From Guyanagaster necrorhizus (taxonomy: Eukaryota > Basidiomycota > Agaricomycetes > Agaricales > Physalacriaceae), in the NCBI RefSeq assembly GCF_019112545.1, contig NW_025064939.1, positions 9,011-73,010 of the forward strand: 64,000 nucleotides of DNA, in the 5' to 3' direction. Positions 40,980 to 53,962 of this stretch are shown here, piece after piece (position 1 is the stretch's first letter; the number at the start of each line of letters is the position of its first letter). Position numbers and translations under genes: made by a program. The notes beneath the pieces were generated by a model that was not told the origin of the DNA, did not search any database, and saw nothing but the letters and a program-made list of their open reading frames with translations.

Positions 40980-43900
40980 AGTGTTAGGTTTTTGTGATTC
41001 TTTAGGTGTGTGGATAGTTTGGGAAACTTAGAGTATATTTGAATGTGTGTAAGTAATAGTATCTACAGAGGGCATCTAAGTCTGATCTGCAGCTACTGTT
41101 AACACACCATTAAGTCCTTTGGCCAACTGAGTGGAATCACTCACTTATCAGCCTTGTCTTTTATCTCCTCAACCTGGGATTCTGTTCTCAAGTCCTTGAG
41201 TCCTGCTTCTTCCTTCTGTAACTCCATGATTTGCATACAAATGTCCTCTCATGTGTGCTTTTTCTTCAGGCAATCCCACAACATGTGTCCTTTCTGCCCA
41301 CAGTTAAAACACTTGCCCTCCTTTTTGAGGTGATCTATATCCATCAGCTTCCCACTCCTGGTGTAGGTCATTCCAGTACTGGTCTTCTGCACAGTGTAGG
41401 AAGCCACAGGTGAGGTCTTGGATTTGGTTGAAGTTCTGCTGATGGTTTTTCTGTTGGAAGTCAAACCTGTCTTCTTCTGTTCATTCATAACTCTGGTGCC
41501 AGTAGCCTTCTGTCAAAGCCTCTCCTTATTCATCTCTGTGATCCATGCTTTCCATGCATTGTATCTCTTCAGGATATTGATGCTGATGTTGGAGATCATA
41601 CTGATATAGAATAGGGGTACCTCCATCTTGAGGTACTCAACCATTCATCCATCATTGTCAGTGCTCTCTCATACCCCTGCCAAGATTCCTAGTTGCTCCA
41701 ACTCATCAAAGTATTCACTAGCAACTTTGTTGCCCATGCAGAGCTCCTTCATCTTATTCTTGTGGACTTCTTGGATGGCCAGATCAACAGATTTGTTCTG
41801 GACCATCTGTTTAAAGATGGTCCAAGAGGAATAGTGATAATGTTGGCAGGTCATGGAGCAAAGAGTCAGAGTGATGAGGATCCACCAGCATTTTGCCTTG
41901 CTTTTGAAGTAAGAGGCAGCAAAGGCAACCTTGTTTATGTCAGCACCAAGGTAGATGGTATAGACTTCAAAGTATTGTTTGCAGTCAATGAGGAAACAAC
42001 CAATATCATTGGATGCACCCTTGAATAGTTGGGGAGTTCAGATGAGGTTGGGTTTACATTAGAGCATGGCAGTGTTTTGGGGCATGACCTCCATCAGATT
42101 GGGATATTCATCAAATGGTGGTCATTTCCATTCTGCTGAGGCCCCTGAGAGTGAATGTAGAGAGCCATTGTTGGCAATGGGACTTCCTTCTGGTGGGGCT
42201 TTCTTTCATACTATCTTTCTGTTTTGTATAGTGAATCTGAGCCATGTGGCTTCTGGATCATCTCTTTTAGTGTTCTCATCTACTGGTGCCTGTTCTGCTC
42301 TGGTGAATAGTTGGCCTTGCTGGCCAGTCCAAGGGTTTTGGAACCTGACAGGCTGCAGGAGTTCTTGATATTTGGGTCATTCAGTCTATATGGCAGCTTC
42401 TCAGCTGGCCATGGTGTTTCATGAAGGTCAGTTACTGATACTTCCAAGAGAGAGTGCCATATACTCAGCACATTTTGGTGGTACCAGCAGAGTGTTCAGC
42501 ATGAGTTGGATTTCATACTGATAGGGTGATAATCCCTTCAGTTGATCCTCAGGGTGTGTCCTGTTGTAAATATAAATTGTGTGATCAGTAGCTGCATATT
42601 GTAATAAATGTCCTTTCTCCTTGTTGTCTCTGCTCTTCATATACTTCCTGCCCAGTGGGGTCATTAACCAGCTAATGTTCTTCCACAACAAGGTCATTCT
42701 GTTCCAGTACAATGCTTTGAATTTCTTCTGTTGGTTGTGATTAATTTCTTCTTCAAGTGCCTCCTGATCCAACTCACTATACTGTAGCTATGGATCAATT
42801 TCTACTGAGATGTCTTTCTCATCCTCATCTCTGTCAGTCTCTTTCACCTCACTATCCTCCTCATTCTCCTCAAGAAGGTCAGCAGGCAGGTCATAAATTG
42901 AGAGCTTGGATGCTCAAACTATCACAGAGGAGCTTTCTATAAGCTGGTGTGTTAGTTCAAGGAGAAGACTGTTGGCAAGATTAGGAAGGTCCAGGCCTTC
43001 CATCCCTCTGGTTCCTCTCTCACTCTCACTCTCTCTTCACTCTCTCACTATATCGGCAGAAGTCCCTGTAGAAGTCATCATTGAGGAAAAGGGCAGTGAT
43101 ACATCCATGAAGGAATTGTTAGAGGGCTTGGTCAGAAATCCTTCTTCTCAAGGTAACTTGGATTCTATATCCTCTAAGGATGAAGCTGGTGTCAGATGGC
43201 AGGGAGCCATCACTTTTAGTACTTTCTTTGTAGATAGGAGGCAGAGGCTCATAGTCATTGTCAAGGTTCCTTGCTTTATTGGTGGTGTATACCTTGGCAT
43301 CAGCCTATTGGTTGGTGGACCATGGATCATCTTCATTGTCAGGGCCCCACTCACAGAGTCCATTGTCATTACTGTTGGTGGAGCTAGAGAGAGGTGGATT
43401 GGCAACTCTGATCTGCTCAGCTTCTTCAGTGGTGGTTCCAGGGAACCTACCTTCTTCTCCTTCATAGTATAAATCTCCTTTGCCTCTCTCATATAATTTG
43501 TAATAGTCAGGGAAAGCTGATCCCCACTCTGCTGCTTATACTGCTCTGGTTTGTTGTTAGTACTGATAGTTATAGTAGGCCTTGTCAGCCTCTCACTCTC
43601 ATTGGTCAGCCTTCTTGTTGGCCTTCTGCTCAAGATGCTCTCACTTCTCCTCCAAGGGGTCATAGTCTTTCCTTTCTCACTGCTTGACTTTCATTCTTGC
43701 AGAGTAGTAGATGCTGGTTTTTCTGAAGTAGCTGAGTGTTAAGGGAAAGGAACTAGAGGTTGAGGGGATGAGGCTTTCTCAAGGAGTGACATACCTAGAA
43801 TCTCTTTCTGCAAGTCTTGCAACCTCATTAATGGAGTCCTCAACATAGTTACCAATGCTGGGCTCATGGGGGGTGGTGGATGGTTCTGGAGATGATGACT

Positions 43901-44245
43901 CCTCAAAGAAGTTGTTGGAGAGGTTCTCATCTTTATAGTCTGGGAGTGGAGAGAGGTGCAGCAGGACCCAAGGGTTTCAGAACTCTGTATTCTGATGCTC
44001 ATTGTGTCTGCCAGTTGTTTGAGAGGATTTATCTGTTGGTTGGGATTCTTCTTCTTCCTCAGCACCCTCTTCATTCACATGACTAGTCCCAGCTTTGGGT
44101 ATGGCTCCAGATGCAGGCTGGAAGGAGGCTCTGGCAGAAGGAGAGATGTTGTGAAAGGGGAGATTGGGAGTGACATTTTATAGTATTTGTTGGATGTGTT
44201 GGAAAGACTGATAGTGTCTGACTACCCAGGCTGTAATCAATTGAT
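40980..44245 (-). pseudogene. gag: E3 gag: extension, capsid and CCHC nucleocapsid
   Basis: Zinc knuckle CFNCGQKGHMLWDC lies at 41260-41330 and capsid pieces at 41669-42060 (IQEVHKNKMKELCMGNKVAS). The Trp/Gln-rich domain seen in element A at 7640-7920 is at 42428-42772 (YWNRMTLLWKNISWLM). The Ser/Pro/acidic leader spans 42800-44245. Several pieces keep frames of 100-190 residues, longer than in E2. Confidence 0.7.
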
Positions 44246-46145
44246 GTCTGCAGTGACACACCCTCTCCATGTTCAGGCATGCAAAATTGCAAAAATTGAG
44301 AATACATAGACTGCATTTCAGTCCAGTAAGCATGTAACTGAGAATAGGATAAGAGGACACAGAAACCTAACCATCATAAGGCTAAACTGAAGTAACAATG
44401 AGCAGAGTGCATGGCCTAGTAGCAGACTAATACCAGAGGGGTTAGACTGCATGTGAGATCCCAGTGCTTGGCCCTAAATGTGCCAATACCATTACAAGGG
44501 GATATGCTAAAAATAAAAAGAATATGATCAAAATATGATCAGCAATTCTGATCACATTGATCAAGGATCCACAGCCATTAATGCACTGATGGAACATGCT
44601 TTAGAACAGAGAACTGAGACCTAAAGAAAGGTATCTAAATAATGGGGTGTTGAACAGAGAAATAAAATGATGGCAACAAAGAAATAGATAGATAAATGCT
44701 ACTCTCAGGGATGAATAGCACATATACTGCTCAGAGACTTGCATGCATACCTATAGTGCCTTAGCCTGTGTAACACAGCAAGAGACTCCACATTATACCA
44801 AGGTATGATACATACCTATTGGATTGGTTAATTGATACATGTCAGACCAGAAGCGGTGCATTTTGTGAGCTGGATGGAATGTCAAGATACTGAAAAAGAG
44901 AACAAGCCATTGTGGCTTACTCCAGACATGGGAGATAACCCTGAGGGTCTGAAACAGTTTACTGCTGTCAGAGATGTGTCACTGGGGAAATAAGAAAGCA
45001 AGCAGACCTGGCTAGGCCAGCTAGCTGATGTCAGCTAGTGAGAAAACAATGAGCAGTCCTAGTCCAAAAGAGAATAAGTGTGGCAACTGTGATATGCATA
45101 TGAATAATACCAGTGAGATCTGGCATGGAATCCTGCACTTTGAAGATACTATAGTAGGATCATATTAGTAAGTACTATAGTAGAGTATTTAAATATGGCA
45201 TTGTATGAGTAGGATATAAGTTTTCTGACCCCCACAGTTGTGGTGTATTGGATACAGAAAGTCTTGCACTCTAGCTCTGGGTTTGTGTTTGTAACTTCAG
45301 GCAAGAGAATAAACTTATTATTGAATATCACTGAGAGAGGTCTGAGAACTGAGTGAGTATCAAAGCTCATGAAGGACTTGAACCCAGTTTGATAAGAGGT
45401 TTTAGATTGTGCTCTAACCTGAGAATAAGAGAGTGGTGTCTGAAGGACATCATCTTGAGTTTTTGAGGTATTTGTGATGCATGGCACTACAGGTGGCAGA
45501 GGTTCAAATCCTTTGGCCTGTTGGACAGTGTTTTATTGTGTTTTATGTCTCTAGATCACATAGGTTTGAATTCTGTGGGTCTATGATCGGTTTGGAAACT
45601 TGTGAACAGAGATCTGTGCTCTTTGGCATTAGTGAACATGTTTGTGATTGATTTCTGCTTAGAGTGCAAAGCTTTGAGTCATGTATTATGTGTGTTAGAG
45701 ATTTTGAGTTGATCTCAGCAGTGCTTAGAACCTTTTTGAGAGTTGTGGGGTTGTTTAGATGTATTGCATTGAGCTACAGTACCCTTGCCTTGAGGCCTGG
45801 TAACACCTGTTGCCACCTCTTGTTTTGATAAAATGAAAATCTTTGAGACTTAGAGAGACCTAGGACTGTTGTACACACATGCTATCGCCATTCATGTGCA
45901 GTGGATTCATTGAAGAAGACAACTATATTTGCTGATTGCTACTTTAATCATATTATAATCCCTCCATGAGCTAAGAGTTTTATGTGTGTGTTGGTGTGGA
46001 TGTGATCAGTGGATAGCACTCTGCTGTATCCATTTTCACCTTGTGTGCACTTAGATCCTCTTCATCAGATCATAAAGTATGATCATAAAAGTACTATTTC
46101 TGTAAGCTCCACTATTCTTATGCTGTGCCTTCAAATTGGGTTATA
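44246..46145. other. Unidentified CpG-poor stretch of about 1.9 kb
   Basis: No match to the LTRs or coding regions of this window is visible. Only one short frame exists (45149-45487, minus strand, 112 residues, not recognised). A B-box-like GGTTCAAATCC sits at 45501-45511. It could be another repeat family or the remainder of an LTR/leader lost from E3 and E4. Confidence 0.4.
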
Positions 46146-47595
46146 CAGAATATTACTCAGTGAGAGCTGAACCCAGTGGGACTCATGGAGAAGTAGGTGC
46201 TGTATATCTCAAAATACACTTCACATTGTTGGAAAAAGTATTTCAAGTCCAGACTTTCTCCTTTGAATAGTACTGGCTCACAGGCTATAGTTAGCTTTAA
46301 ATTTCCCCAGGGCTCTATGGTTTCAGACTCCTATAGAGGCAGAGTGTCAGATGGCATTAGTGGTAGTGTTAGTGGTAGGGCTGGCTTTTTGGGCCTAGGC
46401 AAGGACCACAGCCTCTGGTCATACCAAGGATGGTCCAGCAGTTCTTCAGGGAGTGAGGAAAATAGTACTATCAGCTCTTTTCTCTCTTTTCCTTTGCCAG
46501 AGGGTGCTAATAGAGCCAGGGGTCCAGCATCTTCAGACTATGCTCCGGCAAATAAATGGATGGGTGTGGCTGAAACTTGTTGAGGGGTCTGCTGGAAAGG
46601 ATTTTGGCTTCCCCAACTGCTTAGGCTGCTTTTTTGCTGATGGAGGTCATTTGGGCATGCAGTAAGAGGAAGGAAATGAGGGCTCCTAGCACTCTTTGGC
46701 ATTTTGTGCTGCTTCTGCTACTTTAGTTTCTGCCCATGCTCTGTCCATTAGATCTCTGATGTGCTCTGGCAGTATAAGATATTGGAGTCCTTTGCTGGTG
46801 CCTAACCAGCAGGTGTCTGCCATTTGCCACTCTCTGAGCCACCAGTAATGTCCAGGCAGATTCTTCTGCCACACAGGTTTGCCAGTTGAGGATATATTCA
46901 TATCCTCTGCTGGGCTTGTATAGATCCAATGTTCCTGATTCTGCAGACTGAGGCTTGCTCCCTCTGAGGCTATATGCATTGACTCTAAGGACAATCTGAC
47001 TGATATTCTGCTCTTGGATCAAAAGGCTTCAGCACATACTGGGTGCAAGGCTGGACTCATTCACCTGCCTAGAGTAAAGCCCAGACAGAACTTCTGGCAT
47101 ATGCCCTTGGTAGTAGTCAGCAGTGAGAGCAGCCATGTTTCTGGTTGAGGATCAGCTTCTATGGCCATCATCCCCTTGTACTGACTCTTTCTTATCAGAG
47201 GTTGCCAGTCAGATGATAAGAGAGGGGGATTCAACTCCTTTTCTTTCACTTTGTACACTTCTGGATCTTGGAGATCAGATGATGTAATTCACGCTGCTGA
47301 TGTCTGTGGGTTCTGGGGCCAATGGCTGGATGATGATGCTCTCCTGACTCAGGAGTGCATAAGGTGCTGGTTGGAGGACTTGATAGAGGAGATCCACTCT
47401 TTGTTGTCTCTGCCACTCCTCCAGTTCTCTCCTTCTTCTTCTTTACTCTCTTGGTAACTATATGACATGGTATCCAATAATTCCAGTTACTGTGGTGAAC
47501 AGACAAGCATCTGTGATAAAGGTGGCAATGATGTTTCTGAGCATGAGTTTTATATGCTAGTCCTTGGCAATGTGCCATTGGACCAGAGTGTGTGA

Positions 47596-47606
47596 AGTCT
47601 TGAGCT
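47596..47606 (-). promoter_or_regulatory. Primer-binding site of E4
   Basis: On the minus strand AGCTCAAGACT follows the LTR end. Its complement AGTCTTGAGCT matches AGTCCTGAGCT in the LTR (47842-47852) at 10 of 11 positions. Confidence 0.5.
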
Positions 47607-47609
47607 AAT

Positions 47610-48237
47610 TGTTAGACTTCCACTAACACTCACAAATCTCTAGCACCACTTCTGCTGGGTCCAATTCTAGATTCTGAGTCTGGGTCTGATTTTGACATAA
47701 AAGTATGATGAGAATGATGAGGTAAGCTATAAGGATTTCATAGAGAGGGATGAAGGGTTGTGGCTGATAGATATAGTCTGCTGTTATGGCAAGAGTATTT
47801 GCATCAGGTACTCAGAGAGTATAGTAGGTGTATTAAACCTCAGCTCAGGACTGAGATATATCAGTGTGTACTACTGCCTTAAATACTGTCTAAAGAATCC
47901 TATGCTCTACAGGTGACTATTGTCTGCTCTTCATACTCTCTGCTTATTGTCTGAGATAACAATGACTGTGCCCTTGCTTTTGTTTGTTATTGTCACTCTG
48001 CTATACTATTGCTATAGTGAGTTTTCCATATGCCACAGTTCCTATTGTGTTCAAGATATGGGATAGCAATAGTTATCATATTGTTTCTTGTCATCTTATT
48101 GTGCATCAATAAATAAGGCATAGTCATGGTGTCATCATATCTTCATCATCTTTTCTAAGGTCAGCCTGAGGTCAAGATTGATAAGCATCTGCTTACTAAG
48201 CACTGGCAGGTCATGATTTAGGGGCAAAAATTGTGAC
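47610..48237 (-). repeat. 5' LTR of E4
   Basis: It runs from TGTTAGACTTCC to ATTGTGACA (plus-strand view), about 628 bp, the longest of the TGTTA-type LTRs here. E4 is inserted at the left edge of E5. Confidence 0.65.
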
Positions 48238-51200
48238 AAATGCAGCCAACCCCTAATATCACTCTCAACTTCTTTAAGCTCTTGAGTGCCATCATTAGCA
48301 CCTTCCTTAGGCTTTTTGCCTTAATTCTCATTTGTCACAGAAATCAGTCTATCAGCAGCTGGATTATCTGGTATTATACCCACTTTATCCAACTCAGAAC
48401 TTCTGCTAACCAATAAAATGAATCCTCTATCCTTCTCCTCCATGACATTCCAACTGATTAACCTGTACCTGAAAATATCTCCAGAAATGGCCCTCAAGAA
48501 ACTACTCTGACAGGTAAAAAAGAAGAGAGATATGACATCCTTGCAGACCTTCACTTCAATGACCTTCCAAATGACTTCTGAGATGATATCATTCTTACCT
48601 CAGATACTGCCTCTCCTGAGCTCAGAATTGACAACCACACTCAGGACTCTATTGATACTGACCAGTGGGCCACTGCTCACTCAGCTTCTTCTCTCTGATA
48701 TTCCTCTGCCATGAGTGAATCAGCAGAGGCCTTCTTTACTGCTCTCTTATAGCCTGATACTCCAGATAACCATACAGTCTGTGGCACCCACTCTCTGATG
48801 CTGGAGCCCTGCACTATCTGTGAACACCCTCCAGCCTAAGACAGAATCTGAATTGAGAATCTCATCTGACAAAATGAGGCCCTCACTCTCTGCCTCTGCA
48901 ATGCTCACATCCAAGTAGAGACATCAGCAGAAAGAACAGAACTGTCCCACTGAAACATTGATACTCAACCACCCCCTATATTCTCCAGTGATGACAGTTC
49001 AGATGATGATCTTGATGCATGAGAAAGTGTTTATCTCTGAGGCTAATATGAAATAGAGATGGAAAGGACTTCCAATAGAGCAAGTCATTCATCAAGCAGT
49101 GAACAAAGTATTTCAGAAGATGTATGAAGAATGGGTAGCAGCATTAACTGCAGATGTGGCATAAAAAGTAATCTCTCTAGGAGAGAAGTATTTAGTAGTA
49201 GACTCACAGGAAAAAATTGATATGCTACAGTACTGTGCAACTAAACAGTCTATTTACCTGTTTAACACCAAGTACCTCTGGTGTCCCATGCTGAAGCCAC
49301 CATATCAATTCTGACATGAAGTCTGATCTATGCTGGATTCTCTCCCAAGGCCTAGCTGACAAGCTGAATACATGGCCCTCTCCATCTGATCTGTTGCCTG
49401 CTCAGTATTCTCAAACCAAGGATCAGCCAAGAAATCTGACATCTGCCAGTATTATAAATGGCCTCCAATCAGCATCAGCTGACTCCTTGCCAGGCAAGAA
49501 GGCACATTCACCAAAGCTAGAATTAGCCACAGCAAGCTAACTGATCCACTGGTTGAATCTGAAAACTAGCCCATAGATGAAGAAAATAACAACAAAGACC
49601 CAGAAGCTAGCAAGTTTAAAATCATTAATGGATAGATCCAGAGAAAGAAAGAAAAAGAAAAAGGAGTAGACAAGAGAAGCTCTGTTGCTGATGATGAGTT
49701 CCTCCACTCTCTTTCTTCACTGCCATATAACTGAGCACCTCTGCTCTTTGTAGAATACTCTAACTCAATGACTGCCTTAGCCACTAATGCACCAATGATA
49801 CAGTGCAAACCAGAACTCATGTGGAAGTTCCAACTATTTAAAGAGGCCTCTGATGATATTGACTGGTTTCTAGTTGATTGCAAAATGTACTTCAAAGTAC
49901 AAGCCACCTATCTCACTGCTGACATCTATTGCATCACCTTTACTGCATTTTACTTTGAAGACAAAGTAAAGGACTGATGGACTATGAGCCTCACCAAACT
50001 ATACTCCTCTACTCAGAGACACTATCAGCTGCTCTCATGGCCCATCTTCAAAGAAGCCATCAGAGACAAATTCACTGATTCAGTGGTGATATGCTGGGTA
50101 CACATTTAGCTCTATAATTTGTGAATTCTGCATAACATACTAGGATATGCTAGCAACTAAAGATCATTAACCAGTTGAGGACTATGGCTGAGGCTCCAAG
50201 CTGATAGTCATGCTACTCACTAATACTATGTCCAACAGTGAATTTGTGAAATGACACAGCATAAGGATACAAATCCTAAAGTTAAGTTTGAACTTAGAAA
50301 AGTTCTGCACTATATTTTGGAAAATACTAAGTTGAACTTAGAAATGGTATCTCAAATGGGGCCAATTCTATATCCCACTAGGGCAGGTATATTCTAAGGC
50401 AGCTAGAGGTATAAACCTATAGCTATTTGTGGAGTATTGAGTCAAGATAGCATCCTATCCAGAAGCAGTAGAAAATAAGACTCAATGATCTGTAGTTAGC
50501 ATCTTGAGTTTTGACTCAAAATGCCTAAGTCAGAATTTCTAGACATCAGGTGATCTAAGGGACTTAGAAATGAGAGGAATAGAATGGATAGGGCTGATTG
50601 GTTGAGTCTGATTGATCAGCCACCAAAAATAACCTAGGAGATTAATTAATACTCTAGAATAATAGAAGGGAGTTAGGCACCACCAGGCACTATATGCCTA
50701 AAATAAAGCTGTGTAGTGGCCAGACAGGTCTGAGTAGTCCTAGAGGAATCCAGGAATGCTGCCAAGCTGAAATAATGGCCTGATGTTAGTCTAGACAGGA
50801 GAAATATTATTTTAGACACTTTATTTATAGGTTGTGTATCTGTTTTTGACATATAAAAGTAGAGAAGGGGGAAAATAGTAGTAAGCAACCCACCTCCTGT
50901 GTTCAAGCCTCTTAGCTCACTGTAGTTAGTCCCTGGGACAATGGTTTTTGAGTTCTGCTTCAACTTAATAACTATTTAAGTTGCCTAGTCACTTAGAAAA
51001 GATAGGATTGGAATATTAACAGTATATTAGTTTTGGATTAATTTAGATTATAAAATAGAAGAGTTTCAGTGTCAGAATACAAGTTCTTCAGTTTTAAGGA
51101 CTGCTAGCTAGCCAAGAGCATAGCTAGTTAAGCCTAAGTGCTTGATAGACCTAGTATTTCAGTTTTAGAGTTCATTGGATTTCAGAATATTCTAAGTTGA

Positions 51201-52115
51201 TCTGAAGTGCAATTGTGCATTGATTCTAAGTTCTAATTGTACTTAAACATTGCAATAATCTACTCTCATAAGTATTACATCTTAGAGAGTGAGATAAGAC
51301 TGAATAATAATCTTTATCAACTGTTTCTCTTATTTATTTAAGACTGCAAAGTGCTTCTATCATACTCAATAACTGACCTCAACTATATTTAGTGATAGTG
51401 TATTGAGTAGTTAGGTATTAATATTGAGAGTTCACTCCTCATTTACTCCCTTTAGTCACTTAACTATTACCAAACACATTAGCAGTAAAAGACATCCATA
51501 AAGCAAAGATATATGAACTCCAAATGGATGATAAAACTGCCAATGAATATTTTAGAGACCTCAAATATCTCACTCAGTTAGCTGTCCTTCTCCATGATAC
51601 AGGCAAAGAAGAGCACATGGTTACTGCGCTGAAAGTTGATGTCTCTCAGTCATACACCAGCATGATCACCAATATTGGTGTCAATATTCTGAAAGGGTAT
51701 GATGCTTGGAAAGAGTGGATCACTATCATGAACTAAGAGTAATAGTGACAGAAGGTGACCAACTCTATAAACCAGATCCACAATAAGAAAACCAGATTCA
51801 GCAGTCACTCCAAGAATAATTCTGGAACTCAAAAGGCATCAGGCCCCAGTGTGATGAGCTCATCCAGAGAGAAAAAGACAGCTTTGAAAATCATAGAGAG
51901 AAGAGAAAGCCAATAAATATTGACTGAATGAAGAAGGGAGGAAAATGTTTCAATCACAGGAAGAAAAGACATCTACTAAGAAACTGTCTGAAGAAGAGGA
52001 CATGAGACAAGATATGAGCTCAAATTGCAGAATTGCAAAAGAAGGCAGATGCTATGAAGGAATCAAATGAGGAAGAATCAAAGATCAAGAAAGTAAAAGA
52101 CAAGGCTGACCAGTG
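48238..52115 (+). pseudogene. gag: E5 gag, interrupted by LTR G
   Basis: An acidic/Ser-rich leader (48380-48990) precedes the Trp-containing domain (49080-49310, YEEWVAAL ... YCATKQSIYLF, homologous to element A at 7640-7920) and the capsid (49800-50086 then 51485-51730, FKEASDDIDWFLVDCKMYF ... DIHKAKIYELQMDDKTANEY). The nucleocapsid (51950-52000) has lost Cys of the knuckle (FNHRKKRHLLRNC). Stops are mostly TGA. Confidence 0.7.
50087..51484 (+). mobile_element. LTR G (solo, about 1.4 kb)
   Basis: It interrupts the E5 capsid between DS and the AVKDIHK equivalent, starting about TGATATGCTGGG and ending CACATTAGCA. Partial copies are at 21596-21920 and 25131-26190. No convincing TSD is seen, so the edges may be off by a few bases. 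It has no coding capacity of note. The family is not assigned. Confidence 0.55.
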
Positions 52116-52285
52116 AGCAATTCCACTTGTTCTGCTCAAGGACTTAATGGTATATTGTCAATAGCTGCTGGTTAGACTCATACTATGCCTGTAGATACAA
52201 GTAAATTACATGTGCATTTGAATATACCTAATTCCACTTCAGTATCAACTGAACTAAAAGAATTGCCTAAACAAAAACCTCTGAC

Positions 52286-52739
52286 TGTTATGATTTTTCT
52301 GCTTATCTTATCTTATTAGATGCTCATCTAATCATAGGCACTTCTCCACTATCTACCCAGCCAGATCAGTATAACCATGCTTATATTGAACAACTTGCAC
52401 TATTATACTGTGACTCATGAGAAACATCTCAACAACATATGTACTTTATTGTTTTATGCACTCATAACACATTCTTTAGTTTAAACCCTCAGACAGCCAC
52501 AATAGGACAGACTATATTTATCATAGGCCCAAATATATATAAGTAGTATAGCTCTTGCCATAGTAGACTCAGCTTTGAGCTAAAGTTTATTCTATATCAC
52601 ACACTCCTGAGCCACTTGCAACATCTTGAAACATTCACACTGAATCAAACACTAAAGGTGGACTCTAGTATAACTGTACAAGCACAATACAGCACCAATT
52701 TATCATGAGTTTCCACTTGCATGATGTTTAGGTCTAACA
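52286..52739 (+). mobile_element. Solo LTR (type C)
   Basis: It runs TGTTATGATTTTTC to GGTCTAACA, 454 bp, with the CAGCTTTGAGCTAAAGTTTA motif and a TATATAAG box. It interrupts the start of E5 pol. The flanks (CTGAC and CCAAA) do not show a clear duplication. Confidence 0.8.
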
Positions 52740-53276
52740 CCAAAACTGAAGACTCAAGTGCCTGGAGGCCTAATAAGAGATAGAGAGCCTCCAGTGCCTA
52801 CTGACACTGGAAGGCTAAAACCATTTGAGACAGAGTGGAACTGACACACTATCAAGAATGCCTGGACAAAAGAAGAGGTGAAGACCATACTCAAGAGTTG
52901 GGTACACAAAGCACAAACTGAGGAAGTGACTGATAAGATAATAGAAGACATGAGAGAGATAGAATGAAGTCAAGCACTCAAGTGGCTTGATGAACTGTGT
53001 GAACTCAAATGGTATATTCAGTGAATAAAGACCTAAGAGTGAGATCTATTAATCAAAATCCAGATTGAGACACTATAAGGGCACTATCTATGCAGCTATA
53101 GCTCTGATTGACAGTGGCTGTACTAAGAGCTTAATCAATCAAAACTACATCATATGAAATCATCTTTCAACCAAATCAACTGCTGCTCCAATCTCAGTTT
53201 ACAATATAGACAGAACCTACAACCAAGCTAGGTTGATCACAGAGTTTGTCAAATTATGCTTGGTCATTGGAGATCA
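52740..53276 (+). pseudogene. E5 pol start including protease
   Basis: It contains KPFETEW and an ALIDSGCTKSLIN protease motif (near 53098-53136) that keeps the catalytic Asp, followed by PISVYNIDRT. Numerous stops. It ends abruptly at about 53276. Confidence 0.65.
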
Positions 53277-53962
53277 TGCTGTTTGCTGTGTCAGTTTCCA
53301 TCTTGCACATATGCAAAACCTCTTCAGTGCCTGCTTCCTGCTGCAACTTTTCAATCTGAGCATGAATCTCTTCATGCATCCTCTTCTTCAGGCAGTTCTT
53401 TGCTAAGTGTCTTTTTTCTCTACAGTTGAAACACTTTCTCTTCTTCATTTTGTCAGTGTCTATTGGCTTTCTCTGGCCCCCAAAAGTCATACCCATATCT
53501 GCCACTTTATTACCAGAGGTCAAATGGGTAGCAGGCTTGGGTTCTGAAGCAGACTTTTTAGTTTTTTTATTATTTAGAGTCTGATATCAGTGCCAGTGTA
53601 GATTCTAGCATCCTGTACTTGCTTATGCTGTCATTTTCAATCTATAATTTGAATCTGTTCCTTCCATTGGTCATACTCCTTCAGCAAATTTATACTGATA
53701 ATGCTGATCATCTTGATGTGGCTTTGGTAGACATCTTGTTTGAGGGCAGTGACTAAGTGTCTTCAGTCAGCCTTGTAATTTAATAGGCCAGCTAACTTGG
53801 CCTCATACTTGAGGTCTTAGAAGTACTTAGTTGCTGTCTGCAATTCTTACTGGAGTTTATACATCTTTTTCTGATGTATGTTGGTGATGGCAGAGTCAGT
53901 GAACTTTTTTCAGAGATTCTCTTAAAATCTTTTCTAGAAAGAGAATCAGTGATAGCTCTAAC
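53277..53962 (-). pseudogene. gag: E6 gag C-terminal part with zinc knuckle
   Basis: Zinc knuckle CFNCREKRHLAKNC (C-x2-C-x4-H-x4-C) lies near 53390-53432, followed by an acidic tail (EEIHAQIEKLQQEAG). The capsid continues to the right of the solo LTR. Frames are broken further upstream. Confidence 0.7.

Larger units (their letters stand above)
39371..44245 (-). mobile_element. E3: minus-strand chromovirus remnant (RT to Gag N-terminus)
   Basis: It has the same order and Gag type as element A and E2, but both ends are cut: the left end inside the RT at about 39371 and the right end inside the Gag leader at about 44245, before the primer site. RNase H, integrase and both own LTRs are absent. 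It contains a few CpGs and many frame breaks. Confidence 0.8.
46146..48237 (-). mobile_element. E4: minus-strand element, LTR plus Gag N-terminal half
   Basis: The 5' LTR (47610-48237) is followed leftward by a primer site, an upstream Gag region (46680-47580) and the start of a D-type capsid (46190-46300, with YFEIYSTYF), where the element is cut. The rest is missing. Gag fragments are broken. Confidence 0.65.
48238..53276 (+). mobile_element. E5: plus-strand element with D-type Gag, split by two LTRs
   Basis: The Gag region runs 48238-50086, resumes after LTR G at 51485 and ends near 52115. After a solo LTR (52286-52739) the start of pol (52740-53276) follows up to the protease. At 53277 it is cut and meets E6 in the opposite orientation. 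Its own LTRs are not present. Confidence 0.7.

Noticed and set aside
45235..45511. A further tRNA-like module
   Set aside because: A B-box-like GGTTCAAATCC and a distant D-arm-like text are about 260 bp apart and no arms pair between them.
50087..51484. Assigning LTR G and LTR F to Copia
   Set aside because: No Copia pol is linked to either and no clean TSD or terminal pair was found. The family is left open.
52281..52744. A target duplication for the solo LTR at 52286-52739
   Set aside because: The flanks CTGAC and CCAAA do not match, so none is claimed.
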